Source: Bacillus sp. JCM 19058 (GTDB taxonomy: Bacteria; Bacillota; Bacilli; Bacillales_H; Bacillaceae_D). Taken from it: a stretch of DNA of 64,000 nucleotides. The stretch covers positions 1-64,000 of the forward strand of contig BAXO01000018.1 of NCBI GenBank assembly GCA_001310555.1, written 5' to 3'. A model generated the notes under the pieces. It saw only the letters and a program-made list of their open reading frames with translations. It had not been told where the DNA came from and did not search any database. Each line of letters begins with the position of its first letter. The first letter of the stretch is position 1. The position numbers and the translations under genes were made by a program. Positions 11,286 to 20,983 of this stretch are shown piece after piece.

Positions 11286-11423
11286 TAAACTCACCTCTTT
11301 TGAAGTATCGTACATTCAGCTTACCATATTTTGTTCCGTTCTACACGTCTGTCCTTTTCGGTTGTCAAAATGCTATAATCAGGCAAGTACAGAAGATATG
11401 TTTTAAATGCGAAAGGAGTAAGT

Positions 11424-12623
11424 ATGAGAGAGGAACAAATTGTACACGTTAAGCGAGCTCATGCTGCTAAAATGAAGAACGGCTTTCCATTAATCGAAAA
11501 AGATGCAGTAAAAAATAGTCAGGCATTCCAGAAGGAAGGAACGTTACTAACGCTCATCGATGAACAGGATCGAATGATCGGCAAAGGCTATTATGGTAAA
11601 CAGAATAAAGGCTACGGCTGGGTGCTGACTCAGCGTGTGGATGAGGAGATCGATGCCGCTTTCTTTCATCGCAAAATACGGGAGGCGGTGGGGCGTCGCG
11701 CTCATTTTTTCGCTCGTTCGGAAACGACTGCGTTCCGTCTTTTTAATGGGGAAGGAGACGGGATCGGCGGTTTAACGATCGATTATTTTGCAGAATTCCT
11801 CCTGATTACCTGGTATAGCGAAGGGATTTATACATTCCGTGAGTGGGTGCTGGACGCAATCGAAGCAGAGGTAGGCTTTGTAGGGATTTACGAAAAAAAG
11901 CGCTTTGCCAAGAAGGGAAGCTATATTGAAGACGATGATTTTGTCAGAGGTGTGCGTGGCGATTTCCCGCTTCTTATTAAGGAAAACGGGGTAACGTACG
12001 CGGTCGATCTAAACGACGGTCCCATGGTTGGCATTTTTCTAGATCAACGCGAAGTAAGAAGGGCGATTCGTGAGCGGTATGCAGAAGGTCAAACGGTGCT
12101 GAATACCTTCTCCTACACAGGTGCTTTTTCGATTGCCGCAGCATTAGGCGGCGCCGTAAAAACAACGAGTGTAGATTTGGCGAACCGAAGCCATGCTAAA
12201 ACGGTGGAGCAATTCGAGGTCAATGGTTGGAGCTATCAGCCCACGATATTGTCGTCATGGACGTCTTCCGCTACTTTAGTTACGCCCGGAAGAAGGGAAT
12301 GAGTTTTGATTTGGTTGTACTGGACCCGCCAAGCTTTGCCCGCTCAAAAAAGCGAACATTCAGTGTCGTCAAGGATTATCCCAGCCTTTTGCAGGAGGCA
12401 ATCCAGATAACAGCCGCTAACGGTGTTATTGTCGCCTCGACGAATGCCAGTCAGCTTTCCTACAAAAAAATTTAAGCAATTGATTGACTCGGCTTTCAAG
12501 CGAGAGAATTTTCGCTATCGGCTGCTGGAAAACTATGCATTGCCGGAGGATTTCAAAACATTGAGCACCTTTCCCGTTGGTAATTATTTAAAGGTCGTAT
12601 TTATTCAAAGGCTATCTGATTAG
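11424..12623 (+). CDS. class I SAM-dependent rRNA methyltransferase, RlmI-like (frameshifted)
   Basis: An rRNA cytosine-5 methyltransferase-like protein of about 398 residues. The N-terminus is a PUA-like RNA-binding domain, then a Rossmann-fold methyltransferase domain: N-T-F-S-Y-T-G-A-F-S (SAM-binding motif I) near 12110 and L-D-P-P-S-F-A (motif IV) near 12325. This order matches the RlmI / B. subtilis YwbD family. RBS AAAGGAG precedes ATG 11424. Frame breaks occur near 12225 and in the A7 run at about 12464-12470. It is transcribed divergently from the TPR gene, with the promoters sharing about 140 bp. Confidence 0.85.
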
Positions 12624-12982
12624 TAACAAGCCCGAAGGCAAGGCTCACGCCTGTTAAATTTGTGACTGCAGCTCAACCACCGGGTTAGAGCGGTCCGCAG
12701 TCCCAAATAACATGCGGTTGCTAATAATAACGGTCAGCGGACGCCCTCGATTCACTAGTGAATTAAGGATGATTTACGGCAAAACAAAATGCCTTCCAAA
12801 ATTTGTAGCAAAAAATCCATCGGCATAGCATTGTAAACAGAAGGTGTTTTACCACTTAGTAACGAATCGGTTTCGCTAATTTTCAGTCGGCAGCGCTTTC
12901 CCGGCTCAAGGGTGAAGCTCCATTTTTGCTAGGATACTTTTCAAAAAAATTGATCGTTAATCACGCCTTCGGCTATTAAAGG
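12624..12982. other. non-coding stretch before guanidine riboswitch
   Basis: No supported gene. A short palindrome (TTCACTAGTGAA, about 12752-12763) is the only structure noted. The promoter of the guanidine riboswitch operon begins at the right edge. Confidence 0.35.
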
Positions 12983-13011
12983 TTGACATTTAACTGATTT
13001 CTTGCCATAAT
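12983..13011 (+). promoter_or_regulatory. sigma-A promoter of the riboswitch operon
   Basis: A -35 box TTGACA at 12983-12988 and a -10 box CATAAT at 13006-13011 are separated by exactly 17 bp. Transcription would start near 13018, just before the conserved riboswitch core. Confidence 0.75.
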
Positions 13012-13023
13012 GAACGGAATTGG

Positions 13024-13122
13024 AAATGTCTTGTAGGGTTCCGCAGCGTTGCTGGTCTGGTCCAAGACAAGGCACACAGCTTGAATAGCAAGCTGTGACA
13101 CGGAGGGATAAAAGCCCGGGAG
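13024..13122 (+). promoter_or_regulatory. guanidine-I riboswitch (ykkC-yxkD RNA)
   Basis: The conserved core of the ykkC RNA is visible: GTAGGGTTCCGC at 13033-13044, CTGGTC with TCCAAGAC at 13052-13068, a variable hairpin (ACAGCTTG / CAAGCTGT, 13076-13096), then ACACGGAGGGA at 13098-13108 and AAAAGCCCGGGAG to 13122. The class binds guanidinium and raises expression of guanidine exporters or degrading enzymes. A terminator hairpin lies directly downstream and a YkkCD-type exporter pair follows, exactly the classical arrangement. Confidence 0.92.
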
Positions 13123-13160
13123 GTATCTGTTTTTTTTAACAGAACTTTCTGGGTTTTTTT
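13114..13160 (+). terminator. riboswitch expression platform terminator
   Basis: A hairpin pairs the 3' end of the riboswitch (CCCGGGAGG... TCTGTT) with AACAGA...TCTGGG and ends in a T8 run (about 13153-13160). In this class ligand binding stabilises the aptamer and prevents terminator formation, so guanidine should switch the exporter genes on. Confidence 0.8.
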
Positions 13161-13252
13161 TGCCTTTTTACGATGACAGTGAATGGAATTCCTGAATCGG
13201 TAATGGGCAAAATAAATCATACAAAGAGCATGACAAAGGAGAGGGTTGGAAA

Positions 13253-13615
13253 ATGAGAAAGGAATGGCTCTTACTCGTTTTTGCTGTTTGCTTCGAGGTG
13301 GGCTGGGTTGTCGGTCTTAAGCATGCGACCAGTGTACTGGAATGGGGAGCGACAGTTGTGGCGATCGTGATTAGTTTCGGAATGCTCATTCGAGCAACCA
13401 GTAAATTACCTGTTGGTTCCGCTTATGCCGTTTTTGTAGGGTTAGGAACGGTAGGTACAGTCATATTGGATATTGTTTTGTTTGGTGAGCCGTTCCGGTG
13501 GTCAGTTTTGCTGTTAATATTATTACTGTTGGCCGGAGTTGCTGGACTGAAATTAAAGACACCAGATGGTGATGAAGGCGATGATAAGGAGCAAGTGAAG
13601 GAGGTGGTCTCCTAA
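13253..13615 (+). CDS. ykkC: SMR-family guanidinium exporter subunit YkkC-like
   Basis: Small multidrug resistance protein, 120 residues, four membrane segments, with the conserved membrane Glu in helix 1 (C-F-E-V-G-W-V-V-G-L-K-H-A). The L-P-V-G-x-A-Y-A-V-F-x-G-L-G-T segment is typical of the guanidinium-exporting SugE/YkkC branch. A longer, acidic C-terminal tail (D-G-D-E-G-D-D) is unusual for the family. RBS AAGGAG precedes ATG 13253. It overlaps the next gene (TAATG), so the two subunits are made together. Expression should be guanidine-induced through the upstream riboswitch. Confidence 0.9.
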   Translation: MRKEWLLLVFAVCFEVGWVVGLKHATSVLEWGATVVAIVISFGMLIRATSKLPVGSAYAVFVGLGTVGTVILDIVLFGEPFRWSVLLLILLLLAGVAGLKLKTPDGDEGDDKEQVKEVVS

Positions 13616-13930
13616 TGGCATGGGTTTATTTAGTGTTTGCCGGACTGTTTGAAATGCTTGGTGTCGCTATGATCAATCAGTGGAATAAGACGAAAAAGCT
13701 GAAGGCATTGATTTTTTTTGATCGGAGCGTTTGGTATTAGCTTCGCTCTTTTGTCACTCGCCATGGAAGTGCTGCCGATGGGGACGGCATATGCGATCTG
13801 GACAGGGATTGGTGCATCAGGAGGCGCACTCGTCGGGATGCTTTTCTATAATGAATCGAAGGATAGGCTACGAATTTTGTTTATTACGATGATTATTTGT
13901 GCTGCTGTAGGTTTAAAACTCGTTTCCTAA
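13615..13930 (+). CDS. ykkD: SMR-family guanidinium exporter subunit YkkD-like (frameshifted)
   Basis: Second SMR subunit, about 104 residues, four membrane segments, predicted to form a heteromeric pump with the preceding gene product. The conserved Glu is in G-L-F-E-M-L-G-V-A; the P-M-G-T-A-Y-A-I-W-T-G-I-G motif matches YkkD. The T8 run at about 13709-13716 breaks the frame after ~33 codons; removing one T restores the whole protein. ATG 13615 overlaps the stop of the upstream subunit. Confidence 0.88.
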
Positions 13931-14002
13931 TCTGACTGACGTTTTCCTTTTGCTGAAGGAATGCTATGATAATAGCACGAGTTAAAAGGAAAGGATGTTT
14001 AT

Positions 14003-16194
14003 ATGAGCAAGACAGTTGTATTGGCAGAAAAGCCTTCGGTTGCACGCGATATCGCGAAGGTGTTGAATTGCCATAAAAAGGGGAACGGTTTTTTTTGAAG
14101 GGGACCGTTATGTTGTGACTTGGGCTCTCGGTCATTTAGTCACTTTAGCAGAGCCTGAAAGCTACGGGGAACAATATAAATCATGGAAGCTTGAGGATTT
14201 GCCAATGATTCCTGAGCGGTTAAAGCTTGTCGTTATCAAGCAAACGGGCCGTCAATTCCAAGCGGTGAAGTCTCAGCTTCACCGCAAGGATGTTGGCAGC
14301 ATTGTAATTGCAACCGATGCCGGACGAGAGGGAGAGCTTGTCGCACGATGGGTGTTGGAAAAAGCCGCTGTGAAGAAGCCGATCAAGCGACTTTGGATCT
14401 CCTCTGTTACTGACCGGGCGATACGGGACGGATTTCGAAAATTGAAAAACGGCAAAGAGTATGAACCGTTGTACGCTTCAGCTGTCGCCCGGGCGGAGGC
14501 TGATTGGTATGTCGGTATTAATGGGACGAGGGCGTTAACGACAAAATATAATGCACAATTGTCGTGTGGTCGAGTACAAACACCGACGTTAGCGATGGTA
14601 GCAAAGCGCGAGCAGGAAATCCAGAGCTTCCGCCCTAAGCCGTTTTACCAGATTGAACTGGAGACGAAAGATGGTCTCGTGCTCCACTGGCTTAACGAAA
14701 AGACAAATGAGCGTCGTCTGTTTCAGGAAGATAAGGCGAAGGCATTGGAGCAACGATTAAAAGGGAAGCCCGCGAAGGTGATGGACGTAAGGAAGAATGC
14801 CAAAAATCACCTGCGCCAAAGCTTTATGATTTAACTGAATTGCAGCGCGAAGCGAACCAACGCTTCGGCTATTCGGCAAAAGAAACGTTATCCGTCCTGC
14901 AGCGACTATACGAGCAGCATAAGGCTATTACTTATCCAAGGACGGATTCGCGCTTTCTTTCCTCCGACCTCGTTGACACACTAGCTGAACGCTTGCAGGC
15001 ATGCGATGTTCAGCCGTATCGAAAGCTAGTTGCGCGCCTGAAAAAATCGTCATTGAAAGGAAGACTTCCTTTTGTCGATGATAGGCAGGTTTCCGATCAT
15101 CATGCCATCATTCCGACAGAGCAAGCAGCACCGCATTCATTAAGCGATAAAGAAGCAAAGCTGTATAGCTTAATTGTCCGCCGGTTTTTAGCTGTTCTTC
15201 TCCCGCCTTACCAATACGAGCAAACGACTGTTTCTGCGACAGTGGGTGAGGAAAGCTTTAGCGCCAAAGGGGAGAGAGTGCTTTCGCTCGGATGGAAGGA
15301 AGCGTACGATAAGGTGCAGGAGCTAACAGACGATGAGGGTGAAGCAAAGCAACCATTGCCTGCGCTTCAAAAAGGCGACGCCCTCCAAATCAAGCAAGTT
15401 CATATCAAAAAGGGACAAACGAAGCCTCCTGCCCGGTTTACAGAAGGGACGCTTCTGTCAGCTATGGAACGTCCAGCGGCATTTATGGCAGAAGAGGATC
15501 AAAAGTTGGCGAATACGCTTGGGAAAACAGGAGGAATTGGGACAGTTGCGACAAGGGCCGATATTATCGAGAAACTGTTTAATTCCTTTTTGATTGAAAA
15601 GCATGGCAAGGAGCTGAAGATCACTTCAAAAGGTAAGCAGCTACTCGAATTGGTACCAGCAGAATTAAAATCTCCTGCTTTAACAGCTGAATGGGAGCAA
15701 AAACTAGAGGCAATCGCGAAAGGAAAACTGCCACAGCAAGCGTTCATTAAGGATATGAAGGGTTATGCTGGAGCCATTGTTTCGGAGATTAAGAAAAGCG
15801 CGAAAACATTCAAGCATGACAATGTAACAGGCAGTGCATGTCCAGAATGCGGCAAGCTACTGCTTGAAGTGAACGGCAAAAAGGGAAAAATGCGGGTTTG
15901 TCAGGATCGCGAGTGCGGCTATCGCAAAAGTATTACAAAAACGACGAATGCCCGCTGCCCTAAATGTAAAAAGAAGCTCGAGCTCTGGGGTGAGGGAGAT
16001 GCACAAATGTTTGCTTGCGTTTGCGGACATCGCGAAAAACGCTCCACCTTTGAGGAACGACGCAAAAAAAACAAGCACAAAAATGTTTCCAAGCGCGAGG
16101 TCGCGAATTATTTGAAAAAAAACAAGACAAAAAGGACGATTTTAGCAACACCGCTCTTGCTGACGCATTGGCAAAGCTGAAACTGGATAAATGA
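14003..16194 (+). CDS. topB: DNA topoisomerase III (frameshifted)
   Basis: Type IA topoisomerase of about 730 residues, the usual TopB length, which decatenates and relaxes DNA through a transient 5'-phosphotyrosine link. Visible parts: the TOPRIM domain from the N-terminus (V-L-A-E-K-P-S-V-A-R-D, then D-A-G-R-E-G-E), the active-site Tyr in T-Y-P-R-T-D-S-R near 14935, H-H-A-I-I-P-T, and C-terminal zinc-ribbon Cys pairs (C-P-E-C, C-P-K-C) near 15840-15970. Three frame breaks: the T8 run near 14089-14096, an A5 near 14800, and the A8 run near 16112-16119, which hides the true stop at 16192-16194. ATG 14003 follows AAAGGAAAGG. Confidence 0.92.
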
Positions 16195-16198
16195 ATGA

Positions 16199-16225
16199 AA
16201 AGCCAGCCTAATTAAGGTTGGCTTT
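16199..16225 (+). terminator. terminator after topB
   Basis: A 10-bp stem with one wobble (AAAGCCAGCC / GGTTGGCTTT) and a 7-nt loop, five bases after the topB stop. A short T-rich tail follows. Confidence 0.7.
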
Positions 16226-16388
16226 GTCACGCTTAACGAAATCGGACTCGGACCGTCATGGAGAATATGACTTTTAATTTGTTTTAGGAAGCTAAGCTTT
16301 TTTCGGCAAATACCTATACTTCCGGCTTATCTCTGTGTAACATAAGAGGTAACTTTCGGTTCTTGAAAGAGGTGAATGTGATTTTGAA

Positions 16389-16570
16389 ATGATGTCAAAA
16401 AGAGCGATTGTCCTTGATTTCGAGAAAAAGGAAGCATGCGATTACCTTTATCAAATTCTACATGACTTTGACGAAATGTATGAAGCAAGTCTCTTGGCAT
16501 AACGGAAGCATTTTCAAGTAATGAACGTTATCAAGTGACTGAACGATTGATACGTCAGCGAGACAAATAA
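16389..16570 (+). CDS. small hypothetical protein (probable frameshift)
   Basis: Two short frames join, with one base shifted near 16490, into a ~60-residue acidic, helical protein beginning M-M-S-K-R-A-I-V-L-D-F and ending R-L-I-R-Q-R-D-K. AGAGGTGA lies upstream but further from the ATG than ideal. The stop is 20 bp before the ribosome binding site of the VOC gene, so the two could be co-transcribed. I do not recognise the family. Confidence 0.35.
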
Positions 16571-16597
16571 AAAAAAGGAGCGAAAGGAGAGCTTTAA

Positions 16598-16984
16598 ATG
16601 ATAAATGAGACAATGCTTCATCATGTTGCCGTTAACGTGAGCGATGTTAAGGCTGCAAAGCACTTTTATGGCACAGTTCTCGGGTTACAGGAGCTAGAGC
16701 GTCCCAACTTCGATTTTGACGGTGCTTGGTATCAAATAGGTCAACAGCAGCTTCACCTGATTCACGACCAAACAATGAAGCCAAAGGAGACAACAGCGAT
16801 TAATACGCGTGCCGCCCATTTTGCGATTCGAGTGAAGGACTACCACAAAGGGTTGGCAAAGCTGAAGCAGCAAAATGTTCCGCTAGTTGAAAATCCAAGC
16901 AGTGTCAGCGGTTTTGCCCAATTCTTTTGTGCAGATCCTGACGGGAATGTGATTGAGCTTCATGTCGATCAGAAGGATTTATAA
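16598..16984 (+). CDS. VOC-family (glyoxalase-like) protein
   Basis: A 128-residue vicinal-oxygen-chelate protein, intact, made of two beta-alpha-beta-beta-beta modules. Metal-ligand positions are filled: His in L-H-H-V-A-V-N-V near residue 9, His in L-H-L-I-H near 50, His in A-A-H-F-A-I-R-V near 70, Glu in V-I-E-L-H near 120. Strong RBS (AAAGGAG) before ATG 16598. Possible roles are lyase, thiol transferase or dioxygenase on small electrophiles; the neighbours do not decide it. Confidence 0.85.
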   Translation: MINETMLHHVAVNVSDVKAAKHFYGTVLGLQELERPNFDFDGAWYQIGQQQLHLIHDQTMKPKETTAINTRAAHFAIRVKDYHKGLAKLKQQNVPLVENPSSVSGFAQFFCADPDGNVIELHVDQKDL

Positions 16985-17029
16985 CGGCGCGGGCGACTCA
17001 GATACCTCTTACACATACCATATACACAT

Positions 17030-17300
17030 ATGCATGAAGGATTCAAAACAATTGAGACGGAAGCCAAATTTATCGGAGAAACCTTAAGTCACTATTTTTA
17101 CAAGAGGCTTCCGGTGGACCTAATATAATATTAGCGCGTTATCTCACATTAGAGATTACTCAAACGAATACCTTGAATCAGAAATGGATGTCAACTCGTT
17201 CTTAAGAGAAATAAAGGAAATCGAAATACAAGACGAACCGCAAACACATAGATATAAAAATGAACCCTACTCGTCTGTACAATTGCCGCCTGTTTGTTAA
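17030..17300 (+). pseudogene. possible decayed or frameshifted small gene
   Basis: Two frames join with one shift near 17128 into a ~90-residue coding-like segment: first I-E-T-E-A-K-F-I-G-E-T-L-S-H-Y-F, then N-S-F-L-R-E-I-K-E-I-E-I-Q-D-E-P and a stop at 17298-17300. The stop sits in a hairpin shared with the opposing gene, as expected of a genuine convergent gene end. No good ribosome binding site precedes ATG 17030, so the 5' end may be lost. The family is not recognised. Confidence 0.35.
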
Positions 17301-17323
17301 GCTAACGGGGAACGTTAGCTTAA
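17297..17323. terminator. bidirectional terminator hairpin
   Basis: A perfect 11-bp stem (TTAAGCTAACG / CGTTAGCTTAA) with a 5-nt loop. Both stop codons of the flanking convergent frames lie within its arms (17298-17300 plus, 17320-17322 minus). Confidence 0.65.
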
Positions 17324-17759
17324 TCATTACTTTTCATAACCAGTGGGTCCATTTCTTTCAGCGTAGTACGCCCCCACTGCCTTACGAGCTTACAATAACT
17401 ATCGGAGTCATACATTTGTGAGGCTACATCGGCGATTGTTATGGTCCAAGCTACCTTGGGTAGTGATATTGCATTCATGGGTCTTCGAATACCTTGCTGC
17501 TCCCTGGTCCTCTGGCCATATCTTGACGTATCAACTCAGTAGGATATCCTTCCTCCAAATGCCTCCGTAATGCGGTTTGGACCCATACATACATTTCATC
17601 GCTGTAGCCTTCATGTTGGACCATGTACGAGGCAACAGTTAGAAAGTGTACTTGCCCGTAGCTAGGATCGGTGAATTCAAGTGCCATAAATTCATTGAAT
17701 ATCGATTCGCATGTATTCTTTTGAGAAAGCACGGCTCCACATTTAACACAAGTATTCAA
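17320..17759 (-). CDS. DUF5946-like protein (frameshifted)
   Basis: About 145 residues. The N-terminus carries a C-x-x-C knuckle (C-V-K-C-G) and a third Cys (N-T-C), followed by F-x-x-x-x-x-L-E-F-x-D-P-x-Y-G-x-V-H and T-V-A-S-Y-M-V-Q-H, the pattern I associate with the DUF5946 family. The frame stops early at 17475; one missing base in a short C-run restores a C-terminus with V-A-W-T-I-T-I-A-D-V and a stop at 17320. No function is established for this family. It stands alone on the minus strand. Confidence 0.55.
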
Positions 17760-18347
17760 TACGATTTCCTCCTATGTAATATATTTAAAGTCCATTCTTT
17801 ATTCTTGTTCTTAGCGTATTTTTGGACGTAACTATTTTAAAATCACGTAATAAAAGAAAATGAGTAGTAAGTCTTCATCTGTGACCACCATTTTCCCATG
17901 CTTTTCTTAAGTGAGAGGAAACTTAAACCGTTATAGGAAGCTATTGTTCTTTCAGAAATGCCCGGTTCTCGCTCTGTCGTATAATCTTAATCCCCCTTTC
18001 ATTTAAATCATAAACTATGACGTTACGGGAGAGTCAATGTCTTGTGAACTCAAAAAAATGTAGAGCGTAGTGACCGTGATTTGAGCAAAGAATTTTCCGG
18101 AATAACGGATGCGGATTTGAAGGCAGACTACGCAGAAGGTCTGACTCGGCCTTTATGCATCAAGCATTCGACACGGCAGATTGTCCTCATTCGTAAAAGC
18201 AAGGTTCTCAGACGAAGGAGTGGGACTGCAACGTAACAAGAAGATTCGTCTACATAACCAGCGAGAGTTTGCCTATGATCAATTGACAAGCACAAATGCC
18301 CTCCCCGGTGCATTTGATAAAGTGCATAGGGAAGGGGGAGGATATGT
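17760..18347. other. non-coding stretch
   Basis: No gene is supported. Open frames here, including two on the minus strand and one covering 18181-18453, have no start signals and run across the real LD-carboxypeptidase start. The right edge carries the ribosome binding site GGGGGAGG for that gene. Confidence 0.4.
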
Positions 18348-19271
18348 ATGGCGATTAGACCACCACTGCTTGAACCCGGGGACACAATCGGGGTCGTCAC
18401 CCTGGGTAGTCCGGAAAATGAAGAGATCATTAATGAACGGATTAATACTTTAGAAGGATTAGGTTTTAAAGTTGTACTGGGAGAGCATGTCTATGCCCGC
18501 AATGGTTTTTTTGGCAGGCACAAATCAAGAGCGTGCCTCTGATTTAATGAATATGTTTGACACTAAAGAGGTGAAATTGATTTTGCCAACCGGGGAGGGG
18601 TAGGGGTAGCTGGTATCCTCCCTTATTTGGATTACGCTTTCATCTCCAGCCATCCGAAAATCATCTCGGGCTACAGTGATATTACCATCTTATTAAATGC
18701 GCTCTATCAATTTGCTAATTTGATTACTTTTCAGAGTTTGATGCTCATTAATTTTACCCCTGAAGAACCGGCTTACAATTTCAATCAGTTTTATGCGGCG
18801 ACTTCAACGCGAATTTCCCCCAGACCCATTGAAAATCCAACGAATATCCCTCTGGTTGGCAAAGTTCCTGGAAATGTGACTGGTCCAGTCGTAGGTGGAA
18901 ACTTGACATCCTTTCTAGGAGGGTTGGGAACACCGTTTGAAATCGATACACGTGGTAAAATCCTGCTTTTGGAGGAAACGCATGAACCGGTCAACACCGT
19001 GTACAGATATATGAAGAATTTGGAACAAGCCGGTAAATTTCGTGATTGTATAGGGATTATTATAGGTGAATGTACACAATGTCCGCCTGCTTATGGTGTA
19101 ACCTTCACAGACTTGGTCAATGAATTCGTCGTACCTCTGGGTAAACCGCTCTTGACGAACCTGGCTACTGCGCACGGGACTTATAAAGCAGCGATTCCGA
19201 TCGGGTCTATTATGAACTTGAATACGATCGAACCAGCCATTACCATTTTGGAGCCTGCCGTGTCCTTATAA
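18348..19271 (+). CDS. LD-carboxypeptidase, peptidase S66 family (frameshifted)
   Basis: A ~308-residue serine carboxypeptidase that removes the terminal D-Ala from muropeptides or acts on microcin-like substrates. Family features: L-L-x-P-G-D-T-I-G near the start, N-R-G-G (nucleophile-elbow region) near 18588, S-G-Y-S-D-I-T near 18670, L-E-E-T-H-E-P-V (catalytic Glu) near 18970, and A-H-G (catalytic His) near 19175. Frame breaks lie in the T7 run near 18507-18513 and near 18583. GGGGGAGG precedes ATG 18348. Confidence 0.85.
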
Positions 19272-19283
19272 AAGCTTGCAAAA

Positions 19284-19313
19284 AAGCAGCGGAGAGGTAA
19301 CTCCTCGCTGCTT
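19284..19313 (+). terminator. terminator after LD-carboxypeptidase gene
   Basis: A hairpin AAGCAGCGGAG / CTCCTCGCTGCTT with a bulge, followed by CTTTT. It lies 12 bp after the stop codon and before the convergent oxidoreductase gene. Confidence 0.7.
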
Positions 19314-19368
19314 CTTTTCTGCTTTTTCTATCTTTTACATTGTTGATTTATTGACCTTCTTTAGCAGC

Positions 19369-20912
19369 TTACGTTCTTTTAAGCGCTAGCTTGGTCAGCG
19401 GCTTTTCGGCCGGGCCTTCAATGACCTCACCTCGATAGGAGAAACGCGAGCCATGACAAGGGCAATCCCACGTTCGATCGCCGTGGTTCCAGCTCACTTC
19501 ACAGCCTAGATGTGTACAGGTCGTGTCAACGAGATGGAGCTCACCTTCCCGGTCTTTATAGGCTCCGGTTCTCTTACCATTTATCTTCACGACTGCCCCT
19601 TCGTCATCCTCCAGATCATGAATCGATTTATCGCTGTCTTCCAGTTTTCCTTGGACGAGGTGCTTAGCAACGTCGGCATTTGTACTAATGAACTGCTTAA
19701 TACTTGGGTCAGCTGAAAAACGGGATGGCGAATACAATTCTTCCAATGGATTGGAGCGCTCATGAATTAAGTCATTCAACAGATGGGCAGCGACTGTACT
19801 AGTCGTCATTCCCCATTTTCGAAAGCCGGTGGCGACAAGAATATTTGGGTGTCGGTCAGTGACTTTTCCGATATAAGGTAATTTGTCGAGGGTCGTCAAA
19901 TCCTGCGCCGACCAACGGAAACGAACATCGAAGAGTTGGAACAAGTCTTTGCCGAACGTTTGTAACGCCTCATAATAATTAAGCGTATCCATCCCTTGTC
20001 CGGTTTTATGCTTTTCGCCGCCGACAAGAATCAGTTTCTTGCCGTCCATATTTGTATAACGCAGCGATCGTACGGAATTGTCTACACTTAAATACATGCC
20101 GCCAGGATATTCCTGTTCAATTGTCGCCGCGACAACATAAGACCGTTCAGCATACATCCTAGTAAAATAAAGTCCTCCACCATCGAAAAAAGGAAAATGG
20201 GAGGCGATAACGACATGATCGGCCGAGATTTTTGGGCCATTTCGAGTAACAATCGTCGGTTTTTCTCCCCCTTCTATATCGAGGGCGACTGTTTCTCCAA
20301 AAAAAATTCCACCGTGTTCTATTGCCCCTTTAATTAAGTGAGCCGCATATTTGAGCGGATGGAACTGGGCCTGATTTTTCATCGTTAGACCCCCTTTGAT
20401 TCCTAAGTCTAATGGCGTCTTCTCGACCCATTCGCCTGGAATCCCAAGGTTCTCGTAAGCTTTAAATTCCTGCTCAAGCTTCCGCACCCCAATATTGGTT
20501 GTCGAATATAAATAGGCATCCTCATCCGAGAAGTCACAAGCCAACCTTTCACTATTTACGAAATCGCGGATAAAATGAAGAGCGTTCTCGTTTGCTTGAT
20601 AATAGCTTTTTGCTTTTTCGGCGCCGAAATGCTGCATAAATTCGTTATAAATGATATCGTGCTGTGCTGTTATTTTAGCGGTCGTATGTCCGGTTGTGCC
20701 GTTTAAAAGTACATCAGCCTCCAATAACGCGACCTGAATACCAGACTTTGCTAATAAGTAGGCCGTCGTAAGTCCAGTCAGTCCTCCGCCGACAATCGCC
20801 ACTTCAACGGAAAGATCTTTTTCTAGTGCAGGGAAAGCAGGCAGCTGGTCGAAATTCGCCAATACGGCTCAGGCCTTTCCGGTAGCTGGGCGTTATTTAA
20901 TTGTTTATCCAT
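19369..20912 (-). CDS. FAD-dependent oxidoreductase with C-terminal Rieske [2Fe-2S] domain (frameshifted)
   Basis: About 514 residues, resembling B. subtilis YhfW. A DAO-type FAD domain begins with V-A-I-V-G-G-G-L-T-G-L-T-T-A, and the C-terminal ~90 residues form a Rieske domain with C-T-H-L-G-C and C-P-C-H-G-S-R-F cluster ligands. The true start is ATG 20912 with GGAGGG six bases upstream; a small shift near 20865 detaches the first ~16 residues. An FAD-Rieske pairing implies electron transfer from an amine or hydroxy substrate; the substrate is unknown. The MFS gene upstream on the same strand may be co-transcribed (71-bp gap). Confidence 0.85.
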
Positions 20913-20983
20913 AGTTATCCCTCCGAACAAGATTACTTTTTAATAAATTGTCCGATTCATAAGGGAAACATGCACGCTATATT

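Noticed and set aside
18128..18453. Open frames on both strands before the LD-carboxypeptidase
   Set aside because: They overlap each other and the real gene start and lack ribosome binding sites.
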